From contig DLBF01000152.1 in assembly GCA_002494215.1 (NCBI GenBank), forward strand, positions 1 through 29,067: 29,067 nucleotides of DNA. The letters run 5' to 3'. The position numbers and the translations under genes are program-made. Below the pieces are notes generated by a model that saw only the letters and a list, made by a program, of their open reading frames with translations, did no database searches and was not told the origin of the DNA. The stretch comes from Prevotellaceae bacterium UBA7028 (GTDB lineage: Bacteria > Bacteroidota > Bacteroidia > Bacteroidales > Bacteroidaceae). The first letter of the stretch is position 1, and each line of letters starts with the position of its first letter. Positions 1 through 7,968 of this stretch are shown one piece after another.

Positions 1-1
1 C

Positions 2-610
2 GGTAAGATGAAGAGCCGCGAGGGTACTGTTGTGGATGCAGACGACCTTATTGCAACGATGATTGCTGATGCTCGCCAGATGAGTGCCGACAAGGTAAAC
101 AAACTGGAAGGTATTACCGAGGAGGAGGCTCAGGAGATTGCCCGCATCGTAGGTATGGGTGCCTTGAAGTACTTTATTCTGAAGGTGGATGCTCGTAAGA
201 ATATGCTCTTCAATCCTGAAGAAAGTATCGATTTCAACGGAAATACCGGTCCTTTCATTCAATACACATACGCCCGAATCCGTAGTATTCTGCGTAAGGC
301 TGGCGAAGTAAATCTTGCTGATTTGGCGAAGGATACAGAGCTGAGCGACAAGGAAATAAGCCTTATCCAGCATTTGCAAGGATTCCAGGCTGCAGTTAAG
401 CAGGCTGGTACTGACTATAACCCCAGCTGCATAGCTAATTACTGCTACGAGTTGGTGAAGGAGTACAACCAGTTCTATCACGATTTCAGCGTATTGCGTG
501 AAGAGGACGAAAAGAAGCGTCAGTTCCGTATCGCTCTTTCTGCTGCTGTCAGTCAGGTGATTAAGAATGGTATGGGTCTTTTAGGAATTGAAGTTCCTGA
601 GAGAATGTAG
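2..610 (+). CDS. argS: Arginyl-tRNA synthetase, C-terminal part (5' end outside window)
   Basis: Charges tRNA-Arg with arginine in the cytoplasm. Only the last 202 residues are here; the frame is open to the left edge. The visible part begins at the KMSKS-equivalent loop (GKMKSREGTVVDADDL, as in bacteroidal ArgRS). It continues through the end of the catalytic domain and then the all-helical DALR-type anticodon-binding domain, which starts around GPFIQYTYARIRSIL, about 85 residues into the fragment. The end GIEVPERM is typical of ArgRS in this phylum. The ATG at 8 is an internal methionine of the signature loop, not the start. About 60 bp of repeat-rich spacer follow before the next gene. The family assignment is firm; only the missing N-terminus limits it. 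Confidence 0.97.
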   Translation, partial: GKMKSREGTVVDADDLIATMIADARQMSADKVNKLEGITEEEAQEIARIVGMGALKYFILKVDARKNMLFNPEESIDFNGNTGPFIQYTYARIRSILRKAGEVNLADLAKDTELSDKEISLIQHLQGFQAAVKQAGTDYNPSCIANYCYELVKEYNQFYHDFSVLREEDEKKRQFRIALSAAVSQVIKNGMGLLGIEVPERM

Positions 611-616
611 GAAAAA

Positions 617-651
617 GCCTCACTCCCTAACCCCTCTCCCGCGGACAATGA
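617..651 (+). repeat. Dispersed REP-like element, shortened copy
   Basis: C-rich sequence after argS (GCCTCACTCCCTAACCCC...) ending in GCGGACAATGA. The same 11-mer ends the longer copy at 28231-28277, after the third giant gene, where the C-rich start is paired with a G-rich arm. The copy here lacks the G-rich arm and so cannot form the hairpin. Two copies in one window, each directly downstream of a coding region, suggest a small dispersed repeat family of this genome. Function unknown. Confidence 0.6.
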
Positions 652-656
652 GGACT

Positions 657-684
657 ATGAATTATGAATTATGAATTATGAATT
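657..684 (+). repeat. ATGAATT tandem repeat (4 perfect copies) carrying the RNase H start codon
   Basis: Four exact head-to-tail copies of the heptamer ATGAATT. Because 7 is not a multiple of 3, the four ATGs fall in all three frames. Those at 657 and 664 run into TGA after five codons, the one at 678 stops after three codons, and only the one at 671 opens the RNase H reading frame. The repeat therefore encodes the first residues (MNYEL) of that protein. Confidence 0.9.
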
Positions 685-1099
685 GCTAAAGGACAAGGTT
701 GATTTCAATGCCATTGCTGTGGATGCCGGCTGTAGCGGCAATCCTGGTCCGATGGAATATCAGGGCGTGTATCTGGGCAATGAGCAGCGCTTGTTCCATT
801 ATGGGCCTGTGCACGGAACCAACAACATTGGTGAGTTCCTGGCTATTGTTCATGCTTTGGCCCTGATTAAGCAGAAAGGGTGGGACATGAAGGTGTACAG
901 CGATTCGTACAACGCGATCCTGTGGGTCAAGAATCGTAGGTGCAAGACCAAACTGGAACATACCCCCGAGACGGAGGGGCTTTTCCGATTGATTGCCCGT
1001 GCCGAGGACTGGCTCTGGAAGAATCCACAGCATGCGCAAGTCTTGAAGTGGGAAACCGCTCAATGGGGTGAGATTCCTGCGGATTTTGGACGAAAATGA
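671..1099 (+). CDS. RNase H type 1 family protein (rnhA-like)
   Basis: Endonuclease that should cut the RNA strand of RNA:DNA hybrids in the cytoplasm (primers, R-loops). The 142 residues are close to the single-domain RNase HI size (about 150). The four acidic residues of the DEDD active site are all recognisable: D18 in AVDAGCSGNPG, E55 in NNIGEFLAI, D78 in VYSDSYNAI and D138 in GEIPADFGRK. The start at 671 is the only possible ATG upstream of the conserved region, since an in-frame TGA lies at 665-667. It sits inside the ATGAATT repeat, with no Shine-Dalgarno sequence. It lies between argS and the LTA-synthase-like gene and may be co-transcribed with either. This is the short bacteroidal form, so equivalence to E. 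coli RnhA is by family only. Confidence 0.85.
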   Translation: MNYELLKDKVDFNAIAVDAGCSGNPGPMEYQGVYLGNEQRLFHYGPVHGTNNIGEFLAIVHALALIKQKGWDMKVYSDSYNAILWVKNRRCKTKLEHTPETEGLFRLIARAEDWLWKNPQHAQVLKWETAQWGEIPADFGRK

Positions 1100-1100
1100 A

Positions 1101-1130
1101 CCCTTCCGACCTCCTCGGGGGGGATATGAA
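1101..1130 (+). repeat. Possible degenerate REP-like hairpin remnant
   Basis: The 41-bp spacer after the RNase H gene holds a C-rich then G-rich stretch (CCTTCCGACCTCCTCGGGGGGG) followed by ATGAATTGAAT. It resembles an eroded version of the C-rich/G-rich element at 28231-28277 plus a single ATGAATT-like unit. The similarity is short and could be chance. Confidence 0.3.
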
Positions 1131-1140
1131 TTGAATCTCA

Positions 1141-2991
1141 ATGAATAGAGTACTTTATATTTTCCGTCTTGTAATGTTTCTCATCATCATATCGTTGGTG
1201 GGAAAGATTGCTTTTATGCTTTACAATGCTGGAGATCAGTGTACATTGCAAAACATCTTCAGTGTCTTGTGGGCAGGACTGGCATTTGACCTTAGTGTGG
1301 CAGCTCTGCTGACGATGCCCGTATGGATTGTCACGGCATTCAGTCTGCGTTATCCCAACATGCGTCTAAGGGCTATCCTTTCGCCTTATTTGGTGGTAGC
1401 AATGGTGTTTGTGATTATTACTACAGTGGCAGACATTGTGATGTACCATCATTGGAAGTTCAAACTGGATGCTTGCATCTTCAACTATATGTCGTCACCC
1501 GGTTCAGCAGGTGCCAGTGCCCCTATGTGGTACATTGTAACATGCATCACGTCTGCCGTCATCCTGCTTCTGGGAACCGTCGTTGCTGCTATCTTGATGA
1601 CTCCTAAGCGTGTGATGGAGGAGGGGAGCGGTATCAACAGAACAAACTTTCTGGCAACAGGAGCCTTGTTGGCTTTCACAGTCTGGGGTATAACAGGACA
1701 GAGATGCACGGAATCCAGCGTGTTTGAGTTCCAGCCCATTGTGCTGAATCATGCCGCCGTGAATACGCCTGGACACATGTTGCATTCGTTGTGGATATAC
1801 CATCGCACACCAGAAAAGCAGTTCCGGAGCATGAAGGATACAGAGTGCGACGAACTGATGCAGGACCTTTATCCTGAACAGATGGATGATATCACGGATA
1901 CACTTCTGACAACCACCCGCCCCAATGTCTTGACCATTCAGTTGGAAAGTTTTGGTGCCTCCTTTGTCGAAGCGTTGGGTGGTGCGGAAGGTGTAACGCC
2001 AGAATTATGCCGATGGATGAAAAAAGGTGTGAACTTCACTAATGCGTGGGCTAATAGTTTCAGGACAGACAGAGGAACGGTAAGCGCTCTGTCGGGATAT
2101 CTTTCGTATCCTACCTATAGCCTGATGATGGAGGATGACTGTCTGGGCTATTTCCCCAGTTTGGCCAGCACCTTGGCAGCTTATGGCTACAAGACCGACT
2201 ATCTGTATGGCGGTCATTCCGAGAATATGAACAAACGCAAATACCTGCTTGCAACGGGTTTCCAGCAAATATGGGATATTAGCAATCTGGATGTACCCGA
2301 GGAGGAGCGTGATGCGTGGGGTGCCAATGACAGCATCTCCTTCCAACGTCTGTACAACATCCTTACAACACGTAAGGACTCTGCATGGTATTTTGGTTAT
2401 CAGTCAATATCGAGCCACGAGCCTTGGACGGTTCCATATCATAAGTTGGATAATGAGGTGTACAACGCCTTTGCTTATACCGACCATTGCCTTGGAGTAT
2501 TCCTCGACAGTCTGAGCCGTACTCCGGTGTGGAAGAATCTGGTGGTTGTTATCTACGCTGATCACGGAAGTATGTATCAGTTGGATTACCAGCATCCTAT
2601 GTTCTTTAGGATGCCTCTGCTGATGGTGGGAGGTGCCGTAAAGGCCCCCAAGACATATAATATGTTTGTCAGCCAGAGCGATATGGTGGGCACATTACTT
2701 GCACAGATGCAGATAAGCCGTAAGGACTATCCTTGGAGTCGTAATGTATTGAGCAAGAACTACAACTATCCATTTGTGTATTCTACCTATCCTTCGGGGA
2801 TGCTATATGCCGATAGCACAGGTGTAACGATGATGGACCTCCAGTCGGGCTGTGTGGTATATTCCGAGGGAGATGAGGCTGAAAGCAGGGTGCTTCGTAC
2901 AAAGGCTATTTTGCAGCGCAGTTATGATAGACTGAAGGGTATAAACATTGAGGGCTCCCTTGACTCCCGCGAAGGAAAGAAGGGACATTAA
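1141..2991 (+). CDS. LTA synthase-like membrane sulfatase/phosphotransferase
   Basis: Inner-membrane enzyme of the alkaline-phosphatase superfamily, related to LtaS/OpgB, which transfer phosphoglycerol or phosphoethanolamine head groups. Five hydrophobic segments (about residues 5-27, 41-65, 83-101, 129-150, 171-186) precede a periplasmic catalytic domain. Likely active-site residues by comparison with LtaS are E269 (NVLTIQLESFG) as metal ligand, T313 (RTDRGTVSALSG) as nucleophile, H426 (SISSHEPW), and D474-H475 (YADHGS) as metal ligands. Order and spacing match LtaS closely. The 616 residues are normal for the family. The stop is 4 bp before a PAP2 phosphatase gene, which suggests a shared envelope-lipid pathway. 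Substrate is not readable: a Gram-negative Bacteroidales does not make lipoteichoic acid, so glycan or lipid head-group modification is more likely. Confidence 0.85.
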   Translation: MNRVLYIFRLVMFLIIISLVGKIAFMLYNAGDQCTLQNIFSVLWAGLAFDLSVAALLTMPVWIVTAFSLRYPNMRLRAILSPYLVVAMVFVIITTVADIVMYHHWKFKLDACIFNYMSSPGSAGASAPMWYIVTCITSAVILLLGTVVAAILMTPKRVMEEGSGINRTNFLATGALLAFTVWGITGQRCTESSVFEFQPIVLNHAAVNTPGHMLHSLWIYHRTPEKQFRSMKDTECDELMQDLYPEQMDDITDTLLTTTRPNVLTIQLESFGASFVEALGGAEGVTPELCRWMKKGVNFTNAWANSFRTDRGTVSALSGYLSYPTYSLMMEDDCLGYFPSLASTLAAYGYKTDYLYGGHSENMNKRKYLLATGFQQIWDISNLDVPEEERDAWGANDSISFQRLYNILTTRKDSAWYFGYQSISSHEPWTVPYHKLDNEVYNAFAYTDHCLGVFLDSLSRTPVWKNLVVVIYADHGSMYQLDYQHPMFFRMPLLMVGGAVKAPKTYNMFVSQSDMVGTLLAQMQISRKDYPWSRNVLSKNYNYPFVYSTYPSGMLYADSTGVTMMDLQSGCVVYSEGDEAESRVLRTKAILQRSYDRLKGINIEGSLDSREGKKGH

Positions 2992-2995
2992 ATAG

Positions 2996-3733
2996 ATGAA
3001 GAGGTTTTTTCCTATATTGTTTTGCCTGCTTGTTACTGTAAGCATGATGGCTCAGGAGGTTGTTCCGCAGGACAGCCTTACCGACGTATGTGGCACAGAA
3101 CATAATTTCAAGGCCAAGCAACTGATTGTGCCGGGGGCATTGATAGCTGCCGGTAGTGTGGGGATTGCCTTTCACGATAAGCTGGGCGAATGGGGTGCGG
3201 GTAATCACACGAAAGTGGACAACTACATTCAGTATATCCCTGCTGCTGCCAGCGTCTTTCTGGGATGTTGTGGTGTGAAGCACAAGCATAATTTTGGCGA
3301 AAGGATCTTGATTACAGCCACTGCCTATGCCGTGGAGATAGCTTTGGTTAATGGCCTCAAATATTCTGTTAGAGAAACAAGGCCAGAGGGGCTAGATAGA
3401 AAGTCTTTCCCTTCAGGTCATACGGCAACGGTATTTACTGGAGCCGAACTGGTACGTAAGGAATATGGTTGGGGGGCAGGTTCTGCTGCTTATGCGATTG
3501 CAGTGGCAACAGGCGTTTTGCGAGTGTATAACAACAAACATTGGTGTAACGATGTGCTGGCAGGTGCAGGTATAGGTATCCTCTCGGCTAACGTTGCTTA
3601 TTGGCTTTACCCCTTAGAGAAGAAGCTTTTTACGTCCAGGAAGAAAAGTCAGAATACTACCAGCATGATGGTGGTGCCGACTTTCGAGACGGAACATAAT
3701 ACCATTGGATTCGCCTTTACCGCAGTTTTGTAG
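2996..3733 (+). CDS. PAP2-family phosphatase with signal peptide
   Basis: Phosphatase of the PAP2 (type 2 phosphatidic acid phosphatase) superfamily, acting on lipid phosphates or pyrophosphates at the periplasmic face. A signal peptide (residues 1-19, SMMA|Q) is followed by all three PAP2 motifs: K122-P130 (KYSVRETRP), P139-S-G-H142 (PSGH), and R176...H182...D186 (RVYNNKHWCND). The Ser that usually precedes the third-motif Arg is Leu here. Bacteroidetes lipid A 4'-phosphatases (LpxF) belong to this superfamily, so lipid A or undecaprenyl pyrophosphate are plausible substrates, but nothing here decides. It starts 4 bp after the LTA-synthase-like gene and ends 3 bp before the next one, so translation is probably coupled. 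Confidence 0.9.
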   Translation: MKRFFPILFCLLVTVSMMAQEVVPQDSLTDVCGTEHNFKAKQLIVPGALIAAGSVGIAFHDKLGEWGAGNHTKVDNYIQYIPAAASVFLGCCGVKHKHNFGERILITATAYAVEIALVNGLKYSVRETRPEGLDRKSFPSGHTATVFTGAELVRKEYGWGAGSAAYAIAVATGVLRVYNNKHWCNDVLAGAGIGILSANVAYWLYPLEKKLFTSRKKSQNTTSMMVVPTFETEHNTIGFAFTAVL

Positions 3734-3736
3734 CAG

Positions 3737-4666
3737 ATGAAGAGTAAGATAGCGTTTATATTGCTTATGTTTGTAACAGGACTTCCCGTTCTGGCACAGA
3801 CTGGCGGGCCTGAGACCTCAATGGTTTCGCCTTACTATTTTGGCCCCAATGCCTTTCCTGTGCCAGATATGCTGGATGGAACTGTACAGCCCGATTTGCG
3901 TATAGAACTGGATGGTAATCACTACTTCGGAACCAGGGGCGACCATACAACAGACCTTACCCTGAAGGTTAATATACCCTTGTTTACAGATAGGGTGAAC
4001 CTTTCTGCCTGGATGCCTTTGGTGGAATGGTACAGAAACTCTGACGAGAGCTTGGTTGCCTGCCGTATTGCAGAGAAAGCTCTTACGGATCCCAAGGCAC
4101 GCAAGGGCTGCGTGAGTGGTGATGTATATGTAACAGCCGACGTTCAGTTGTTCCGTCAGAAGCGTTATCTGCCCGATGTGGCATTGCGTGCAGCGTTGAG
4201 AACGGCTTCGGGAAATGATTCCCAATACGCCCGTAACTACGATAGCCCTGGCTATTTCTTTGATGGTACAGTAGCCAAATCCTTTGCTTTGGGCGCTAGG
4301 AAGGAACATGATTTGCGTGTTGCCGCAAGTTTCGGTTTCCTTTGTTGGCAGACGGGTAAGTCGCGTCAGAATGATGCCTGGATGTATGGTCTGATGCTGA
4401 AGTGGACCTATAAACGTTTCATGTTGGAGGAGACACTGCGTGGCTATAAGGGCTGGGAGAATTCCAGTACGAGGGACAAGGAACTGGCGCATGACCATCC
4501 TTTTGTCTTGAAGACACGCGCTGCCTATCGGATAGGGAAATGGGAAGCACTGGCATCTTATCAGTTCGGAATACGTGACTATCCCTTCCATCAGCTACAA
4601 TTAGGAGTGGCTTATCACATCAATGTGTTGGGAAAAATAACAGAGTGGGAGAAAAAGAGAAAATAG
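3737..4666 (+). CDS. Probable outer-membrane beta-barrel protein, function unknown
   Basis: Not assigned to a named family. The 309-residue product has a signal peptide (residues 1-20, ending PVLA|Q). The mature chain is rich in alternating hydrophobic/polar strands with aromatic residues near strand ends (for example [59 protein letters not shown]). That pattern suggests an outer-membrane barrel of roughly 10-14 strands. It lacks long helices and a lipobox. It is 3 bp downstream of the PAP2 gene and 17 bp upstream of metG, so it belongs to the same transcription unit and probably to the same envelope process as the two genes before it. Secretion is well supported; the barrel is inference. 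Confidence 0.6.
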   Translation: MKSKIAFILLMFVTGLPVLAQTGGPETSMVSPYYFGPNAFPVPDMLDGTVQPDLRIELDGNHYFGTRGDHTTDLTLKVNIPLFTDRVNLSAWMPLVEWYRNSDESLVACRIAEKALTDPKARKGCVSGDVYVTADVQLFRQKRYLPDVALRAALRTASGNDSQYARNYDSPGYFFDGTVAKSFALGARKEHDLRVAASFGFLCWQTGKSRQNDAWMYGLMLKWTYKRFMLEETLRGYKGWENSSTRDKELAHDHPFVLKTRAAYRIGKWEALASYQFGIRDYPFHQLQLGVAYHINVLGKITEWEKKRK

Positions 4667-4683
4667 ATAAAATATATAATATT

Positions 4684-6741
4684 ATGGAAAAGAAATTCAA
4701 GAGAACCCTTGTAACGTCCGCTTTGCCTTATGCAAACGGTCCTGTTCATATAGGTCACTTGGCAGGCGTATATGTCCCTGCTGACATCTATGTGCGCTAT
4801 CTGCGTCTGAAAGGTCGTGATGTGTTGTTCATCGGCGGTTCGGATGAGCATGGTGTGCCTGTAACCATACGTGCCCGTAAGGAGGGAATTACTGTCCAGG
4901 AGGTTGTTGACCGTTACCATTATCTTATTAAGGATAGTTTCGAGAAGTTCGGTATCTCGTTCGATGTGTACAGCCGTACTACCAGCAAGACACATCACAA
5001 GTTGGCTAGCGACTTCTTCCGCAAACTTTACGACGATGGTAAGTTCGTAGAGCAGGTTAGTGAGCAGTTCTATGATGAGCAGACTGGTCATTTCCTGACC
5101 GACCGTAACATTAAGGGAGAATGTCCTCGTTGCCATGCCCCTGAGGCCTACGGCGACCAGTGCGAAAAGTGTGGTGCAACCCTTTCGCCTGAGGAACTCA
5201 TCAATCCTTATAATGCCGAGACGGGCAATCCTCTTGTTAAGAAAGCTACGAAGCATTGGTACCTGCCTCTGGATAAGGATCAGACTTGGCTGGAGAAGTG
5301 GATACTGGAGGATCATAAAGAGTGGCGCTCGAATGTATATGGTCAGTGTAAGAGCTGGCTGGATGGTGGACTGCGTCCCCGTGCTGTGACTCGCGACTTG
5401 GATTGGGGTATTCCTGTTCCTGTAGAAGGTGCCGAGGGAAAGGTGTTGTATGTGTGGTTCGATGCTCCCATCGGCTATATCAGCAATACCAAGGAGTTGT
5501 GCGACGCACATCCCGAGTTGGGCTCTTGGGAAACTTGGTGGAAGGATCCCGAAACCCGTTTGGTACACTTCATCGGAAAGGACAATATTGTGTTCCATTG
5601 CATTGTGTTCCCTGCTATGCTAAAGGCACACGGCGACTATATCCTGCCTGACAATGTGCCCAGCAACGAGTTCTTGAATCTGGAAGGCAACAAGATATCG
5701 ACCTCTAAGAACTATGCCGTATGGTTGAATGAATATTTGGAGGAACTGCCAAATCGTCAGGACGAACTTCGTTATGTACTCACAGCTAATGCGCCAGAGA
5801 CTAAGGACAATGACTTTACCTGGTCTGATTTCCAGGCTCGTTGTAACAATGAGTTGGTGGCTGTCTATGGTAACTTCGTGAACCGTGCTCTGCAGCTTAC
5901 CCAGAAATACTATGAGGGCGTGGTGCCCGCTTGTGGTGAGTTGAACGACTACGACCGCGAGACTTTGGCTGAATTCCAGGGCGTAAAGGAACGCTTGGAG
6001 GCTTTGCTGGAAGGCTTTAAGTTCCGTGAGGCTCAGAAGGAGGCTATGAATCTGGCTCGTATCGGTAACAAGTATATTGCAGACTGTGAACCTTGGAAGG
6101 TTATCAAGACTGACCCTGAGCGTGTAAAAACCATTATTAATATCTCATTGCAGCTGACAGCCAATTTGGCTATCGCTTTCGAGCCTTTCCTGCCTTTCAG
6201 CAGCGATCGTCTGCGTAAGATGATTGCAATGGAAAGCTTCTCTTGGGAACAGCTGGGTAGTCTGGATTTGCTTTCTGCCGGCAAGCAGTTGCCCAAGCCA
6301 GAGTTGCTCTTCACCAAGATAGAAGATGATGTTGTCGCCGCTCAAATAAAGAAGTTGGAGGATACCATCAAGGCTAACGAGGCTGCTAACTATAAGGCTG
6401 CTCCTGTTAAGGATATTATACCTTTCGAGGACTTCGAGAAGCTGGATATCCGCGTAGGTCTTGTTAAGGCTTGTGAGAAAATAAAGAAGAGCAAGAAGCT
6501 TTTGAAGTTCACTCTTGATGACGGTAGCGGAAAAGACCGCACCATCCTAAGTGGTATTGCACAGTGGTACGAGCCAGAGCAGCTCGTAGGAAAGCGTGTC
6601 TTGTTCATCGCCAATCTAGCTCCCCGCCAGATGATGGGTGAGGAAAGCTGTGGCATGATTCTCAGCGCTGTCAATTATAATGGCGACCTCAGTGTAACCA
6701 CTACACTTGATGATGTGAAGGGCGGCAGTCAGGTAGGATAA
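4684..6741 (+). CDS. metG: Methionyl-tRNA synthetase
   Basis: Charges initiator and elongator tRNA-Met in the cytoplasm. The 685 residues carry the class I HIGH motif (H22-IGH25 in [11 protein letters not shown]). A zinc knuckle uses C147, C150, C160 and C163. The KMSKS equivalent is KISTS (337-341), followed by a helical anticodon-binding domain. A C-terminal Trbp111-like OB-fold tRNA-binding/dimerisation domain runs from about 580 to 685 ([12 protein letters not shown] to the end). Start chosen at 4684 because [19 protein letters not shown] is the conserved beginning. The in-frame ATG at 4645 would overlap the upstream gene by 22 bp and add 13 lysine-rich residues. It is the last gene of a close-packed run with three envelope genes, an unusual partnership for metG. 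Confidence 0.97.
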   Translation: MEKKFKRTLVTSALPYANGPVHIGHLAGVYVPADIYVRYLRLKGRDVLFIGGSDEHGVPVTIRARKEGITVQEVVDRYHYLIKDSFEKFGISFDVYSRTTSKTHHKLASDFFRKLYDDGKFVEQVSEQFYDEQTGHFLTDRNIKGECPRCHAPEAYGDQCEKCGATLSPEELINPYNAETGNPLVKKATKHWYLPLDKDQTWLEKWILEDHKEWRSNVYGQCKSWLDGGLRPRAVTRDLDWGIPVPVEGAEGKVLYVWFDAPIGYISNTKELCDAHPELGSWETWWKDPETRLVHFIGKDNIVFHCIVFPAMLKAHGDYILPDNVPSNEFLNLEGNKISTSKNYAVWLNEYLEELPNRQDELRYVLTANAPETKDNDFTWSDFQARCNNELVAVYGNFVNRALQLTQKYYEGVVPACGELNDYDRETLAEFQGVKERLEALLEGFKFREAQKEAMNLARIGNKYIADCEPWKVIKTDPERVKTIINISLQLTANLAIAFEPFLPFSSDRLRKMIAMESFSWEQLGSLDLLSAGKQLPKPELLFTKIEDDVVAAQIKKLEDTIKANEAANYKAAPVKDIIPFEDFEKLDIRVGLVKACEKIKKSKKLLKFTLDDGSGKDRTILSGIAQWYEPEQLVGKRVLFIANLAPRQMMGEESCGMILSAVNYNGDLSVTTTLDDVKGGSQVG

Positions 6742-6758
6742 GATTTTTGTACAAAATG

Positions 6759-6789
6759 TTGGTTAATTCAGATAAAAGGTGTAATTTTG
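6759..6789 (+). promoter_or_regulatory. Bacteroidetes-type promoter for ddh
   Basis: TTG at 6759-6761, 20 bp, then TAATTTTG at 6782-6789, a full match to the TAnnTTTG -7 box of the Bacteroidetes primary sigma factor. Transcription would start near 6795, which rules out the TTG at 6787 as the translation start and supports the ATG at 6832. Confidence 0.65.
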
Positions 6790-6831
6790 TCGCGCAAATT
6801 AACAGCAAAGGTAACAAAAAGCATAATAAAC

Positions 6832-7731
6832 ATGGAAAAGATTCGCGTAGCAGTAGTTGGTTACGGTAACATCGGCCGCTACACTATCCAAGCCTTGCAA
6901 GCCGCTCCTGATATGGAGATAGCTGGCGTAGTACGTCGTGCCGGTGCAGAGGGTAAACCCGCCGAACTGGCTGAATATAATGTGGTTAAGAATATTGAGG
7001 AATTGGGCAAGGTGGATGTGGCCATCTTGGCAACTCCCACACGTAGTGTTGAAGAATATGCTTTGAAGTGCTTGGCTTTGGGTATCAATACGGTAGATAG
7101 CTTCGATATTCACGGACTTATCTGCGACCTGCGTCGTAGCCTTGACGCTGCCGCTAAGAAGACAGGTGCTGTAAGCATCATCAGTGCTGGTTGGGATCCA
7201 GGATCAGACAGCATTGTCCGCACTCTCATGCAGAGTCTGGCCCCCAAGGGAATCACATATACCAACTTTGGTCCCGGCCGCAGCATGGGTCACAGCGTAT
7301 GTGTTCGCAGCAAGGAAGGTGTTAAGGATGCCCTAAGCATGACTATTCCTGTAGGTGAAGGTATTCACCGCCGCATGGTTTATGTAGAATTGGAAGAAGG
7401 TGCCAGCTTGGAAGCTGTTACAGCTGCTATTAAGGCTGATCCCTATTTTGCCAGTGACGAGACACACGTCTTCCAGGTAGATAGTGTAGATGAATTGAAC
7501 GATGTTGGTCATGGCGTGAACTTGGTTCGCAAGGGTGTGAGTGGTCAGACACATAATCAACTCTTCGAGTTCAATATGAAGATCAATAACCCCGCTCTTA
7601 CAGCTCAGGTATTGGTTAATGCCGCTCGTGCTACACTCAAGCAGCAACCTGGTGCCTATACCATGATAGAGATTCCTGTTATTGATTATCTGCCTGGCGA
7701 TCGCGAAGATATCATCCGCCATCTGGTCTGA
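6832..7731 (+). CDS. ddh: meso-Diaminopimelate D-dehydrogenase
   Basis: NADPH-dependent enzyme that interconverts L-2-amino-6-oxopimelate (tetrahydrodipicolinate) plus ammonia with meso-diaminopimelate. This is the one-step route to lysine and the peptidoglycan cross-linking residue. The 299 residues are in the usual range for the family. An N-terminal Rossmann fold has G10-Y-G-N-I-G15 (VAVVGYGNIGRY), and characteristic substrate-domain segments follow: DSFDIH, SAGWDPGSDSI and NFGPGRSMGHS. Start at 6832 (MEKIRVAVVG) fits the promoter just upstream; a TTG-initiated form from 6787 would overlap the -7 box. It has its own promoter and a strong terminator, so it is probably monocistronic. No other lysine-pathway genes are in the window. 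Confidence 0.95.
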   Translation: MEKIRVAVVGYGNIGRYTIQALQAAPDMEIAGVVRRAGAEGKPAELAEYNVVKNIEELGKVDVAILATPTRSVEEYALKCLALGINTVDSFDIHGLICDLRRSLDAAAKKTGAVSIISAGWDPGSDSIVRTLMQSLAPKGITYTNFGPGRSMGHSVCVRSKEGVKDALSMTIPVGEGIHRRMVYVELEEGASLEAVTAAIKADPYFASDETHVFQVDSVDELNDVGHGVNLVRKGVSGQTHNQLFEFNMKINNPALTAQVLVNAARATLKQQPGAYTMIEIPVIDYLPGDREDIIRHLV

Positions 7732-7776
7732 TTCATAAAGCATAACTAGAATTTCATAAATTCTTCAAGATAGGGT

Positions 7777-7818
7777 TACTACGTGGGACTTTCACAGGTC
7801 TCACGTAGTATTTTTTTT
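7777..7818 (+). terminator. Rho-independent terminator after ddh
   Basis: A 13-nt arm TACTACGTGGGAC (7777-7789) pairs with GTCTCACGTAGTA (7798-7810) with one mismatch across an 8-nt loop, followed by eight T residues (7811-7818). Confidence 0.93.
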
Positions 7819-7878
7819 CCTGAAGGAAGTTGTTTCTTGCTTTAAACGTACAGTAGCCGAAATCTCTTTTTAAAATAG

Positions 7879-7909
7879 TTTGGAGCAATGCTATTTATTG
7901 CTATTTTTG
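7879..7909 (+). promoter_or_regulatory. Promoter of giant gene 1
   Basis: TTTG at 7879-7882, 19 bp, then TATTTTTG at 7902-7909 (TAnnTTTG). The -7 box is the second of two 10-bp near-copies, TATTTATTGC (7892-7901) and TATTTTTGCA (7902-7911). The 13-mer GCTATTTTTGCAT (7900-7912) recurs exactly at the promoter of giant gene 3. The predicted 5' leader is about 55 nt, AT-rich and without a Shine-Dalgarno sequence. Confidence 0.8.
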
Positions 7910-7968
7910 CATGCCCTTTGTGTAGAAAAGAAAACAATTCTTTATATAAACTTTAATTCTAACATTCT

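Noticed and set aside
4645..4683. Upstream ATG extending MetG by 13 residues
   Set aside because: It would overlap the preceding gene, and the added residues are not part of the conserved MetRS start; the ATG at 4684 fits better.
4615..5598. Minus-strand open frame of 327 codons opposite metG
   Set aside because: Lies entirely over the well-supported metG and upstream gene, has no recognisable domain and looks like a shadow of biased codon use.
6787..6831. TTG start extending the diaminopimelate dehydrogenase by 15 residues
   Set aside because: The TTG overlaps the predicted -7 box, and MEKIRVAVVG at 6832 is the normal start of the Rossmann fold.
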